A DNA stretch of 64,000 nt from Takakia lepidozioides (Eukaryota > Streptophyta > Takakiopsida > Takakiales > Takakiaceae), in the NCBI GenBank assembly GCA_030704615.1, contig CM060734.1, positions 26,722,001-26,786,000 of the forward strand, written 5' to 3'. The position numbers and the translations under genes were made by a program. Numbering within the stretch: position 1 is the first letter of the stretch; each line of letters begins with the position of its first letter. Of this stretch, positions 11,401-22,439 are shown in pieces. Under the pieces are notes generated by a model. The model did no database searches. It saw only the letters and a list, made by a program, of their open reading frames with translations, and was not told the origin of the DNA.

Positions 11401-14400
11401 GTGGCGCGTCAGTGTTGCGTCACGCCGCCAGAAAACGCTCCGGCGCGCGGGGAGTAGTTGCGCCCGGGAGAGCTCGAGAGCAAAAAATAACGAAGTAGGG
11501 ATGGAGGGAGGGGAGGGAGGAAGAGTGAGGAGGAGGGGAGGAGAGAGAGATCAGATAGAGAGATTGAGAGGGGGAGTGAGAGGCGGTCGGTGCAGCCACG
11601 GCGCGCCAGTGTGCGACCCCACCGGAAAACCTCGGCGGCGATCAGGCGCCTTCGCGAAGGGGAGAGAGAAGGGGGAGGAAGGGCGGTCACCTTGGTGTCC
11701 AAGTAGGAGTAGAATTGATTGGGTCTTGGGTTGGGGTGCGGGATTGGGTTGTGGGAAGTGGGCTGGTGAGATAACAGGTAATCACTTTCAGGGCTTGGGA
11801 TGGCATATGGGTCAAATCTGGGCAAGGGGGGTGGGGTGACACAGATGATGGGAGGGGGCAGGGGGTAGGGATGAAATGGTGAGACAACGAGGGCCCTTGT
11901 GAGTGGTGGGTAGGCATATGATATGTAATTGCTGGAGAGATGGAATTCGGAAATGGGTAGAGGGCTCTGTGGGATGACAGGGCAGGGTGCCGCAAGAGTT
12001 CTGTGGTGAGAGATTGTGGTGTGACGAGTGTACTTATGCAGAACATATGTGCGTAATTGGTAGGGGTGTGGAAGTTTTTTGCAAATTATTTGAATGGACA
12101 TATGCGGGGCATATGTAACTGACTGAGTGGAATATAGAGGACCATTGTGTGAGAGAGCCCCATAGGGGGAAATGTGGGTGTGCTGTGCGGTAAGTGTTGT
12201 ATGGATAGCCTGCAATCAGGAAGTAAGGGTTAGAACGAGATGCAGTGTAGAGTGAGATCATATTGTATGTGCTAGAGAGGGGTATGGGCATTGTGGCAAG
12301 ATTATAGAGAGGGGGGTAGACTGTTAGGGTGGTGGCTATCATGAATGTGGCAGCCCCGGGGGGGGGGGGGAGTAGACTTGGAAGAGGGGCTGCTCAAAAG
12401 GGGTCTAGTGGAGTCTAGGCAGACAGGATTAAGGTTAGCTGGCTTGTGGGTAGCTGGGTGGGTGTTGGGTTGGACAGATAGTTGCTAAAGGGAAGCTGGA
12501 AAGCATGGTAGGAAGAAGGGGACCTGAGGTTGGGGCAGCAGATGTACAGGGGGGTGAGAAGAGACAGGCCGTGGCACTCACCTGTGTGGGGGGGGGGGGG
12601 GTGAATTGGGTGGAATGGGTAAGGGAGGTTACTGGCTGAGTACATAGGATGTACCTCTCCTGGTCAGCCTCAACCTGTCTGTATTGTTTGAAAGTATTCT
12701 CATTGCGACAGATTGTATCCTTTATAGAGTGAAGGAACCGGGGTTGAGCTGAGGCCATAGAGGATGGCAATGGCAGTGTTTTGGGGCAGTGGGGTAAGGT
12801 GGAATAGCAGAATGTTTTGGCAGCAGGAGAGGGTGAGATAGCTGGGGCATCTTTGGGCTCCTGGGTATGAATACAAGGCAGTACTGATCGGATGTGATAG
12901 GGTTGAGCAGGTGGTGATAGTGGGCAAGCCTAGGAGAGAGAATTGTTAGAGTAGGCAAGTGAATCAAGGGAAGAGAGAGATCTTCCCATAAGCCAAAGGG
13001 CTCACCAAGTTGTAAAAAGAGGTGGTGCTGACTATGAAGAACAGGAACATATATGGGACATATGTAATGTGTGGAGTGGAGATTTGGTACGCATCCTGTA
13101 AAAGAGAGAGGGGAGTTAGAACATGGGGCCTACAGTGAGGGCACTGTAAGGCCTATTATGGGAATATGCAAAGTGAGGCAACATGAAATTGGGAAGAGAG
13201 TAAAGGGCACATACTGGGAGAAAAAGCCAGCGGAATATAAATTGGGGAACCAAGTGTGGTGAGCAGGAGCAGGCCATAGATCAGAGGGCAGAGTTGTGGG
13301 GGGCAAGGTGACAAAGGAGGCAGCAAATTGGCAGGAGAGGAGAGGAGAGATAGGCTGGTATTGGTAGGTTGTTTTATGATGCTGGGTATTGTAAAGAGTA
13401 AGGGGGGGTGGCATGTCTGGGAGGTAATGAACTGTGGGGTACAAAAAGGCCAGGGGTAGAGGCTGATGCATGTCAGAGTTCTGGTGTTGTGGGAAAGTGA
13501 GTGGGGGTGGGGGCCTGATGGGAGCACCAAGCTGGTGAGGATGGATGGCTTGGCAAAGGGCGAGAATTGGCAGGGCTGAGATGGGGGATGGCTGGTACTC
13601 AGAAGCTGGACAGGGGGAAATGAACTGGGTATTGGGGCGAATTGAGGGACAGGTGTAGTATAAAGGAGATGGGGGAGGTGCCAGAGTGGCTGTGTAATCA
13701 AGCAGGGCGGGGCAGTGCAACTGTGGGAGGGAGAGAGTATAGGAAATGTGGCAATTGAGGGACTTATTTAATAGAATACTATGGTCGTGGGTGCAGTTTG
13801 CAGAGTCGGCAGACAGGAGCAGAGAGGCTGTATGTGTAACAAGGTGCCAATAGGGAAGCAACGCTGGTATTGAGAGTTTAGGCAGGCTGAGAAGGTTCAG
13901 TGTGCAGCAGTAGGGTGTGAAATAGGTGGTGTGGGGATCTGCAGTGGGAGTGGGGTGGATTATGGTAGGGCAGAAGGTCTTGGACGATGGCTGGGACCTA
14001 TATAGGGGGGGTTTTTGAGCAAAGGATCTGAGGTGTTGGGCGGATTTTGAGGGTGAGTCAGGCAAATAGGATCGAGCGCTTTGAGTACTGAGTAGAGTCT
14101 TTTAGTGGTGATATGTGTGGGCACTGTAGGGCATGAATTGAAGAGAACGCAAAGTAGGAAGTGTGGAAACGATTGTAATAAAGGAAGGAGAGGTATAAAT
14201 TATGAGTGAGGGATAAGTATGCTTCCTGATGGGGAATAGACATTGAGTTGCTGGTTGCTGGAGCCGGCAGATTGGCTGGGACTTTGGGGACCAAATGATG
14301 AGGCTTGCCTTCATGCCACAAGATAGGCAGCTGCCCTCCCTGTGGGCATACCGTAGTACATAAGATTCGCCAGGTCAGAGACGCCATTGCTTGAAAGTTG

Positions 14401-14750
14401 TGCACCGTACGGGAATGCTCGGTTTGTGCACCGGATGGGGGGTGGGGAAGAATCCGTCCGCCCAAAGTAGAGTGGAGCGTCGCTCTAGACATAATTGTAG
14501 AGTAACCATTCCATAGTTGATAGAGAGGAGGTGGGTGGTAGACCTTCCAATGCCAAAAAGGGGAACTTGAAAACGTCAGAGTAAGAATCGAGAAAGTAAA
14601 CATAACATGGATAAGCGTATACACCGTCAGGTGGCCTTCGAAGCTGCTGGTGTAGTGAGCTTTGAGTTGACGGGTGGAATGAGCATCCTGGGGCTGGATG
14701 CGGTGGGCCCGGCGAGAGAGGAGGTACCAAGCCGTCGCAGAACAACTCTT
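11401..14750 (-). pseudogene. Pro/His/Thr-rich LINE ORF2-like region (copy E)
   Basis: The plus strand is strongly G/T/A-biased, so all minus frames encode Pro, His, Ser, Thr and Leu-rich peptides (best frames 14624-14058, 14065-13130, 12770-12435, 12215-11409). The composition matches the region after ORF1 in copies A (1454-830) and C (36514-35206), and the right edge again carries a hydrophobic start (VYAYPCYVYFL). I therefore read it as the N-terminal region of a LINE ORF2. No endonuclease or RT motif is visible, and long poly-G runs (12359-12370, 12590-12601) interrupt it. It could be non-coding LINE sequence; the many open frames may come only from composition. Confidence 0.35.
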
Positions 14751-15051
14751 TGCAGCAGATCCACTAACTTACCCCTAGCTAGGTGTTTAGCACCGTCTCC
14801 CGCCATAGCTCGTCCAACGGCCCTTAGCTGTGCCCTGCAGCCTCGCAACACCCCGGCTTTGCTCTACCTCGTTCATAAGACTCGCCTCTTCTCTACGCGT
14901 CTTTTAAGCTATCTCTTGCTAATCTTTTTAGCGATCTCGCCCTTGAGGAAAGTAGGAAAATGGTGAAACCCTATGGATTTAGTCATGACTAAGATATTTA
15001 GTAGAGACTGGCGCCTTCCCCCAGGAGCTGGTCTATTTGATGGGCATATAC
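14751..15051. other. No supported gene
   Basis: Short frames on both strands show no recognisable motif. The right edge (15051) is where LINE ORF1 copy D stops matching its siblings. Confidence 0.5.
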
Positions 15052-16036
15052 TTGGTGTAAGCTATGATTGGCGTGTACAAGATTTTTCCAGGGCGATGCC
15101 CATATCCTTGAAACACTTACGCGCCCTGTAAAGGGCTTGTTCCTTGGGTATATCAGTGTCCCTGTCAAAACGAATCGTAATGTGTGGTGGTGAAGTGGGA
15201 AGGCCCGAGTTGGGATCCACTTGCGTACCTTTAGGAAGTTGTGTCAGCGGGTAAAATTGCCCTTCATCCGGTCGCACTGCTAGAAAAAATAGCTGAGGAA
15301 CATGGGGGAATGCATTTGGAGTGTACCTCATTTCATTATTTTCCGAGGGGCGGAGGCCCAGACGTTGGAGCTTGAATGGGGAGCGGTCTTCTTCTATGAG
15401 GGGTAGAGCCTTGTCGATCGCTACCTGTTCCAACACCGCATAGCCCATCCAGAGTGCCAGAAGAGTTGGGAGAGTCTCCGAGTAGGAGCTGGTCCTATAT
15501 GTTGGTTCCTCTGGATTTTTTGGGGTCGGAATGGTTGTTGTCCGCCTCACTGTCAAATTCGTTGGAGTTGCGTTTGGCGCGTGGTTGGAGTGTCATCTGC
15601 TCCGTTGGTGAAGTAAGAGTAGTTGGTTGTGGGGCCTGTTGTTGCCCAGGTGCTTTTAATGGTGAGAGGTCGCCATGCCGCCATGCGATAGCTTGTTGAT
15701 GGTATGTGATGGGCTCTATGCAGAGCTGGTGTGGGCCTTGGTGGACTTTGGTGGGCTATGTGCCGAGCTGGTGTGATAGGCATCGTCGTTTGCAAAGAAT
15801 TGTTCGTCCGAAGGATGCATGTCGCTGGCATCCATATCTCCTTCTTGTTGATATTCCATGCCGTCTTCGCCTTCCATATTGTGTGCCTGTGCTTGGACCT
15901 GTGTGGCAGATCTAGGGGTAGATTGAGAGCGAGTATGTGGTTTTTTGCTACGGGTTTCGATGTTAGATTTGGAGCGGGGTTGTTTTTGAATGCTACCCGC
16001 TCCCTTCTGAGTGCTACCTAACCTTGAACTAGACAT
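15052..16036 (-). pseudogene. LINE ORF1 protein, N-terminal third (copy D)
   Basis: The start MSSSRLGSTQKGAGS at 16036 opens a polar, charged leader. After two frame changes (about 15720 and 15555) comes a domain that matches copy B block by block: FPHVPQ / FPRVPQ, RPDEGQFYPLTQLPKGT / GQFLQLMQLPSGT, VDPNSGLPTSPPHITIRFD / VDPTTGLPAHPYHVMIRFD, FKDMGIAL / FSDMDIKL. A last frameshift leads to LYTPIIAYTK, equal to LYSPISVYSK in B. Homology ends there at 15052, just where copy A begins at 2711. The leader is rich in Ser, Gln and acidic residues. The role is inferred from the family: LINE ORF1 accompanies the RNA intermediate. Confidence 0.7.
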
Positions 16037-16964
16037 GCAAGTGGGATGGGCAGTCGTGTTGGGCAGTAAAGGTAAGGCAAATAGACGGAGAAGAACTCTC
16101 TGGGGGGTTGGGTTGGGGCAGGAAGTGGAAGGCTGGGGATACGCGTGGGTGTTGCAGGCGAGGAGCAGAGAGAGGGGGGGGGGGCTATGAGCAGCGAAGG
16201 GTGACTGCGAGCAATATATAGGGGGGGGGCCAGGGTGGTGGCTCTGTATCTGGCGGCGGTGGCAGTATAACGAATTCATAGTGACCGTTATCCCATTATG
16301 CTTTGGGGGCGGTTGTATAATTCTGGGTTGTGATGGGGTCTTATGGTGAGGGCTTTGGTTTTGTGGGGGTAGTGATGGCTCGGCAGAATGCAACGGGGAT
16401 TTATGTACTGAATGTGTGAGCTGTAGACGAGGTGACTTAATGGTAGTAGACAGAGGGCATGAATGTGGGTGGGAGGGGTGGGTGTGTGGGTGGGAGAAGC
16501 TATGCCTATGGGCTGAATTTGGTGTTAGGCGTGGTCTGATGTTATGTAGTAAGAGGGCGTATGGCTGTTGCAGAGAGACAAGACGAATGCGTGTACTGAC
16601 ATGGGTTTTATTGGCATGAGTGAGAGAGAACGGCGTGTTATGGGGAGGTTTAAGGAGTCCCCAACTATGAATCTGGGTAATTGATACTTGGCGGAAGGTG
16701 GCAGGTGGGTTTGATTGCTTGTGTTTTGTTCCTGGTACATTTGTTATAGAGTAAGGTGTGGCATTTGAGGTGGTGCAAGAGGTTATGTGGGGGAGGGCTG
16801 ACTGGGCTTTGATTTGGGTTTGTGGTGGCTGCGGGCCCAGGCATATGTGGCATTGGGGGCTGCGGAGCCAGCATGCTCGGTGAAGGGACGGCGAGGCTGT
16901 CGAGTTGGGAGGGTGTCCTGATTGGTGGCATCGATGAGGGAGATGAGGGGTTGGATTAGACCAT
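16037..16964. other. G/T-rich stretch, probably LINE leader; no gene
   Basis: Open minus-strand frames here are Pro/His/Ser-rich through base bias alone. The stretch lies upstream of ORF1 copy D and may be its 5' untranslated region. Short poly-G runs occur at 16178 and 16221. Confidence 0.4.
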
Positions 16965-17159
16965 GTGGGTTATGCAAGTATGACGCCTCCCAAAGGGAGC
17001 GTAACTTATGGTGTCACTTCACCACAAGGGCTACTGCCTTCCAGCTGAAAGGTGGACACCGTCATGACACACCAGACCGTGGTTTGAACCCACAACCACA
17101 TCCAATGTGGTATGTGCCCATTACCACTAGGCTACATGCTAGTTGTCGTGGGTTATGCA
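16965..17159 (-). mobile_element. tRNA-derived SINE with perfect 12-bp target duplication (SINE-A copy 1)
   Basis: GTGGGTTATGCA occurs at 16965-16976 and at 17148-17159, bounding a 171-bp element read on the minus strand. It starts with a tRNA-like head: box A TAGCCTAGTGGTAATGG, then box B GGGTTCAAACC. It continues with a body that includes GGCAGTAGCC and ends near GTTACGCTCCC. A second copy at 38284-38453 has its own duplication. The boxes are those of an RNA polymerase III internal promoter. The 3' half resembles the tail of the LINE at 23500-23580. Confidence 0.88.
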
Positions 17160-17379
17160 TTTTAGGGTGGGAGGTGGTAGAGGATATTGAGAAGTTGAAA
17201 ATGAAATTGTAGATGGTATTGGCTATGTCTGGTGCTTCATGAGCCGACAGGTGGGCACCGATTCGGATTATGGTAAGATTGATTGAGTTTATTGAATTAT
17301 CACATGACCACCCTAGAATTTGTGGTGGAGATGGATATATGTTTGGGTATGGTTTTGGGGTTAGCATTAAATTGTAGGT

Positions 17380-17409
<30 letters not shown>
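17160..17409. other. Spacer ending in a poly-G tract of about 30 bases
   Basis: No gene is supported. 17378-17409 is an almost uninterrupted run of G that abuts the first codons of LINE ORF1 copy B. The exact length of such a run is unreliable in assemblies. Confidence 0.7.
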
Positions 17410-17410
<1 letters not shown>

Positions 17411-18985
17411 TGTGCGCAATCACCTGCAAGACACCCAAGAGCTACTGAACCAAGAAATCAGCAGCGAAAAGAAAGCCCTCCACCTTTGGTACGACTTCCT
17501 GAATATGGAGATCTACGCTTATGAAAACAACAGGCCTACTATTATTGAGCACCGAACTTTGGAGGAGCTCCTACTGCTGGGCATCCCTCCCAGAGAATGT
17601 GACGAATTGTTACACTGCAAGAAATCCTTCCCACGGGTGCCGCAGAGGCTCTATCCTGCCACCCGCCCCGATGGCCAAAGTGGTCAGTTTCTACAGCTCA
17701 TGCAACTGCCAAGCGGCACCACGGTCGATCCTACCACAGGGCTACCAGCCCACCCCTATCATGTGATGATAAGATTCGACACCGAGGCTGAGCTCCCACG
17801 ATCGCTCGTTCTCACCCGGGCAACTCAACGCTTCTCAGACATGGACATAAAGCTGGGTAATGTCCTCTACTCCCCTATTTCTGTCTATTCCAAGCCCGCC
17901 ACACAGATTTGGTCTGGGCTTCTAAAGGTCGAACTGATGCATCCCAAAACAGATGGTCTGGCCCTGCTCTGAGGCGACAGAGCCTTTGTTCTGGAAACAG
18001 AACCTGGAGTCAAACTACAAGGAAAAGTAGAGAAGTCATTCGATCTCAATGCATCCTCAGACAGGATGTCGTTGTACTTTACTGACGATACTCTACAAGG
18101 CACAGTGGGTTCTTAGGTGGCTATGCACTTCATAACCGAGACCTTTGACCACGGTGATAATTTTGAGATCCTCCACGTGACCAAGCCCAATCCCGACTCA
18201 TCTTTTGGCTTCATCAATTTGGCAACGGAAGACACCCGGACCAGAATATGAAGCTAGGGATTCGCATTGATAACGTGCTCATCAAGCCACGCATCAGGAT
18301 AAAAAAGCAAGGCAAAGCGGGAACCCGTGGAGCCAACGCAGATACCATGGCCGAGCGTAATGCGCTCACCATAGTGGCGAAGAATCTAAGCACGATGCAC
18401 CCGCAGCAATCCATTCTTGCCGAGCTCCACAATCTTTTCGGCCCTGGTAACATCACTCACACTCATTTTTGCAGTTACATTGCTTTCTCGGAGACGTCCA
18501 AGCATTTGGGCATGCTTCATATTACCTGTAAGAACCCTACAATCTACACTAAGTGGTGTAGCAAGCCAGACTTTGAACTCCATGGCAAGTTCATTACGGT
18601 CACCCCCCCCCACAACAGTATCAATGGAATCACACCGCCGGATCAGGAGCTGCTCGACAAGCTGAAGGTTTCTAATATTTACCAGGCTCTGTTTGACACT
18701 GTTGAGTCAATCTCTATCCAACCCGCTCCCAGGCAGGTAGTGGGCCACGTCGAGTGGATGCAAGAAATCAACAAGAAGCTTGAGGCTCACTCCATCTCCA
18801 TCAGAACCGACCTACGTAACAACATCAATGATATGGAGCACAGGCTATCTGCATCAGTCAACAACCAACAACTTGCCTATCATGAGTACATGATATCTCT
18901 GCATAAATCCATAATGGATAACCTCGGCCATAATCTGGCGAATTTTTATCATCGTGCGGATCTCGTCCTTGCTAATCTCGGCTTC
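17410..18985 (+). pseudogene. LINE ORF1 protein, near full length (copy B)
   Basis: This is the longest ORF1 copy. From 17410 it reads KALHLWYDFLNMEIY, FPRVPQ, VDPTTGLPAHP, LYSPISVYSKPATQIWSGLL, KVEKSFDLN, MHFITETFDHGDNFEI, NALTIVAKNLS, CKNPTIYTKWC, PPDQELLDKLKVSNIYQAL and a helical end (INKKLEAHSISIRTDL, MISLHKSIMDNLG). Stops occur at 17970 (TGA) and 18114 (TAG), with a frame change near 18240. At both stops copy C has a sense codon (CGC and CAG), so the stops look like C-to-T changes. Homology ends at 18985 (DLVLANLGF), where the unknown ORF on the other strand begins. The likely function is LINE RNA binding, by position and family only. Confidence 0.75.
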
Positions 18986-21425
18986 CAACTCTGTATGAAG
19001 CAACTTCACTTCATGCAATTTGCCTTCATGCTTCACCTGCAACTGGTATAGTTGTTGCTTATGTACTTCATGCAACTTCTCCTGCTCCAGACCTGCTTCA
19101 ATCAAGTTTTCTTTCGCAAGTTGTAGAGCAGATTGAGTGTCCTCCAACTCTTTCTGCAACTTAAGGTTAGCCTCCACATCCACCTTATTTGCACACTCAG
19201 TGGAAATTCTTGCCTCAAACTCTTGCTTCAAACTCTTGCTTGAGCTCCTCCCTCAATGCTGCCAATGTGTGGAAGGAACATGGGACTTCACATAGGTGCC
19301 CAACAAATTAAGTGTCCTGCTTATGGACCTCATAAGCATGGCCTGCTATGGATCTTCATGGAGAACTTGCTGCTGTTCTCCCTGATCCTCCACAGTTTGA
19401 TGTTTCACAAACCAGTCAGGCCATGATCCCACAGTATCTTCTTCCTGAGCAACCTCATCCTCCACAGGTGCTGCAGTTCCTTTGCACTCTACCCCTTTAA
19501 CCTCCGCCATAGGTTTGGGCATAACTTGCACAACAGGGATTCCCTTGGTCAGACTCTGCATCTTTGGTACTATTGGTTCTCCGACCATGCTAGAGTTTTC
19601 ATAGAGAATGTCACCCTTCTCAATTTCCGCCATTACTTGCTCTGTAGTGGGAATGTCCAACCCCTCTCCCTCCACAGTAAGAGGCTCCGGTGTGACAACA
19701 TGTACAATCTGAGTTACCCCTGGGGCAACCGGGTCAACTTGCTGTGATGGCTGTGGTACTGAGGTGACTTCTTCCTCCCTTGCCGAAGGCCGTGCTTCCA
19801 GTAACAACATCCCCCTGTGCTGTTGCTCCTCATCCTGCACAGGAGCTATGGAAACATCATCCTGTGGATTTCTTGTGGCCAGGGGATCCGCCACTATAGT
19901 TGCGTCCCTCTTCTGTCTCTTGGAATGGCGCTGCCCCTCCAATCCCTCTTCACCTTGTGAAGAGCCCTGCTCCTCAACTGCAGTTGTGGCTGTCTCAAAC
20001 ACCCCCATTAGTTTGCATTCTCGCGCATCAAGCAAGCAAAAATAAAAAATAATTTGTGCAATAATTGGGCCAGACACAATGATCGGGGACTTGGCAGTAG
20101 TATTTTGTAACCGTTTCATCTCCTCCACCAGACCACTGTACATCATCTCCGCCCAGGCTACATCGTCCCCTCTCAAAGCTTTCAATACCTCCTCCGTGAA
20201 AGATCTGTTAAGATACTGTTGGTTTTGTTTCATGGCAAACAAAATGTTCAGTATTTGGCCAATTTTCCTCAACCCTGGATACTCGGCCTTGGTGCAGGTG
20301 AATCCCTGGTTCCTAAAGAAACTCATTTCTTGGAACAGATCCCCTATTTGCAATCTTGCCCTATGCTCATCCACGTTCACATGACCAGATGGTAATTCAA
20401 ATAGTTGTTGCAAGTACTGTGGAGTAACCTCTATATCTACGCCCTTCACCTAGATAACTCCTGTCTGAGGCTCGAAGTTCTGGATGAATTGGATCATCAA
20501 CCCCCGATGATGCAAAGACCACTCTTTACGTAGCAACCCCTCCAATCGCAGCTCCTTCAGCAGCTGCACTGCCTGTGGTGTAGCGATTGTCTGCTTCTGT
20601 AGAATCGTCGTGCTCTTCACCCTGAGATCCTCCATCCCTCTAATTCTCTTCATCCCGGACAAACAAGAAGGCCTTGTTTGGAATAACTGTAGGAAAGCTT
20701 GCAGGGCGTAAAGCATGAAAATATGGTTGGCACAGAATGGAACAGGCAAGTGAGTGTAAGCCTGTGGGGCTTGCAAATAGTGAGTGAGAGAGAATGTACT
20801 TTCAACCCGTCCGTCCTTGCGCCACTGCGTAAGAAGTAGAGCTAGCGTATAGTCTGTGATATCCACCATAGCTACAAAGCTATAGCTTTGATTGCCCCTC
20901 CCGTCGAGACGCTGGTTATCCGGAGCGACCCCTACTCTTCCGCTCATAACTTTTTTAATTTCTTGTTCTTGTTTCTTGAATGGAACCACTTGCATAAAAT
21001 TCACGTTGCTGATTGGCCGTTGCCTCATTGGGTAACTTCTCAATTTTACCCTTATCTGTTCACATTCCAACTTGGAATGCCCACTAGGATTGCATATGTG
21101 GCAAAGGTCCCCCTTTGCCGGACGCGTAAAGGGTTTTGTTACTTGTCCTCTGGACGCATTAATGGGCCCGTAATTAGTTTCGGCTGATGTACCGGTTTGG
21201 TACTTTGACGGCCCTGTTTGTCTTCTTGCACGATGGTGCCCACTATTGCAGTATATGCAATGCGGAGTGCTTTGCCCCTTAGGCCACGTGTTTGAATTCA
21301 AACTCTCTCCCGTCTCCCTCTGTCCGTGTGGCACATTCTCCGAGTTTGACTTCCAAACTGCCTTTACACTCACCGGCCACTTTTCTGACGTTAACCCGCG
21401 TCCACCTGTCACTGACCCTATGGAC
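18975..21425 (-). pseudogene. Long ORF of unknown function with CCHC knuckle (copy 2)
   Basis: This is a better preserved partial copy of the ORF at 3640-8078. From 21412: PHCIYCNSGHHRARR, the knuckle CHICNPSGHSKLEC (CX2CX4HX4C), QSYSFVAMVDITDY, then a single TAG at 20450-20452, where copy 1 has CAG. It continues in the same frame with VDIEVTPQYLQQLFEL, GPIIAQIIFYFCLLDARE, a basic KRQKRD patch that could be a nuclear signal, an acidic linker to 19346, and after a frameshift the coiled coil to 18975. It keeps a 27-bp coiled-coil segment that copy 1 lost near 5585. The left end is cut within the coiled coil, so about 450 residues are missing. No pol accompanies this copy. Confidence 0.7.
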
Positions 21426-21426
21426 T

Positions 21427-21535
21427 ACATTATACCCCAAACACTCACAACCCACCCTAACAACAATTGGAGATCCGACCCTCGTATCACCTGCTTAAAC
21501 ACCTTGGCACCCTGTCACGCGCTTGTGCCATACCT
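21427..21535 (+). pseudogene. LINE ORF2 fragment
   Basis: NNWRSDPRITCLNTLAPC on the plus strand equals NNWRSDPRISSLNNIPAC in the LINE ORF2 at about 28440-28380 (minus). Only about 35 codons are present. It follows directly after the unknown ORF copy 2, so that ORF is bounded by LINE sequence on both sides. Confidence 0.75.
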
Positions 21536-21892
21536 AATTGGTGTATGGTTAGAAATTATGGACTTTGGAACAAGTCCATAAGGATTTGTTATAGTCCATA
21601 AAAAAAGCCGTTATGGACTTTTTTTAGAGCATGATTAATAGAAAATTAGAAAAAGGGACTTGACCAAATGTGCTTTGAGGGATAAAGAATCTAGAAAGAA
21701 AACATCCACTCAAAATTATTGAGTAATATAAACTTTATGTACTATTTTGAGCCTTCACAATAGCTATTTTCGTAAAGTCCTTTACATATAGAATTCTTTG
21801 AAATATCAACACTACCTCATTCAATACATAGACCAAGGGTAAACCCCCGGGGTGGATCAAGGTCAAATTTGAAAAAAACTATCGTGATCTGA
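21536..21892. other. AT-rich spacer, nothing recognised
   Basis: Short inverted AGTCCATAA-like motifs occur at 21565-21625. No coding signal is seen. Confidence 0.6.
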
Positions 21893-21909
21893 CACTAGAA
21901 GAAAAACGC

Positions 21910-22420
21910 GGAATAACCACTGGCCCTTTAACCACTACTGTCTTTTCCCACTCTATAAACCACTAGTAACCACTTGCCAGTGGTTACTCCCGATGAAATG
22001 CCACGGTGGCATCACAGATAGTGGTTGGAAGTGGTTTCAACCACTCAGTAGTCCATGTGTAATAATTTGTTTCTATTTTTTATTTTTTATTTGGTGACAT
22101 ATTTTAATTAATAAATATAATATTCCACGTGGACGAGTACAGTGGTACATTGTGAGTGGTTATAGACACCTCAGTGATGGGAAGTGGTTGAAACCACTTG
22201 CTACTCCACGTGTAATAATTCAAAATTTTATTTATGATTTATGATTTGGAAATCTATTTTAATTAACAAATATAATATTCCATGTGGACGGGGACAGTGC
22301 ACGTTGATCTTGAGTGGTTAAAGACACCTCATTGATTTGTACCACTTTGACAGTGGTGGAGAGTGGGTGGTGAAAGACACTGCAGTAATTGGAACCACTA
22401 TTCTAGTGGTCGCTCATGAG
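21910..22420. repeat. Subterminal AGTGGTT/AACCACT repeats of the CACTA element
   Basis: At least a dozen copies of AGTGGTT or its complement occur, some inside a longer unit with AAGACACCTCA and GGTACCACT (22312-22366, again at 22720-22770 and 22820-22860). Such clusters act in cis for transposase binding in En/Spm-like elements. Confidence 0.65.
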
Positions 22421-22439
22421 TGGTTGCTTAAACAACAGT

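Noticed and set aside
11409-14065. Several long minus-strand frames as separate cellular genes
   Set aside because: All frames are Pro/His/Thr-rich because the plus strand is G/T/A-biased; overlapping frames look equally good, which points to composition, not selection.
14607-14966. 119-codon plus-strand frame
   Set aside because: No motif; it overlaps another open frame on the minus strand and sits at an element edge.
15005-15030. Primer-binding site TGGCGCC near 15010
   Set aside because: It is a short palindrome with no LTR end next to it and no further match to a tRNA 3' end that I can defend.
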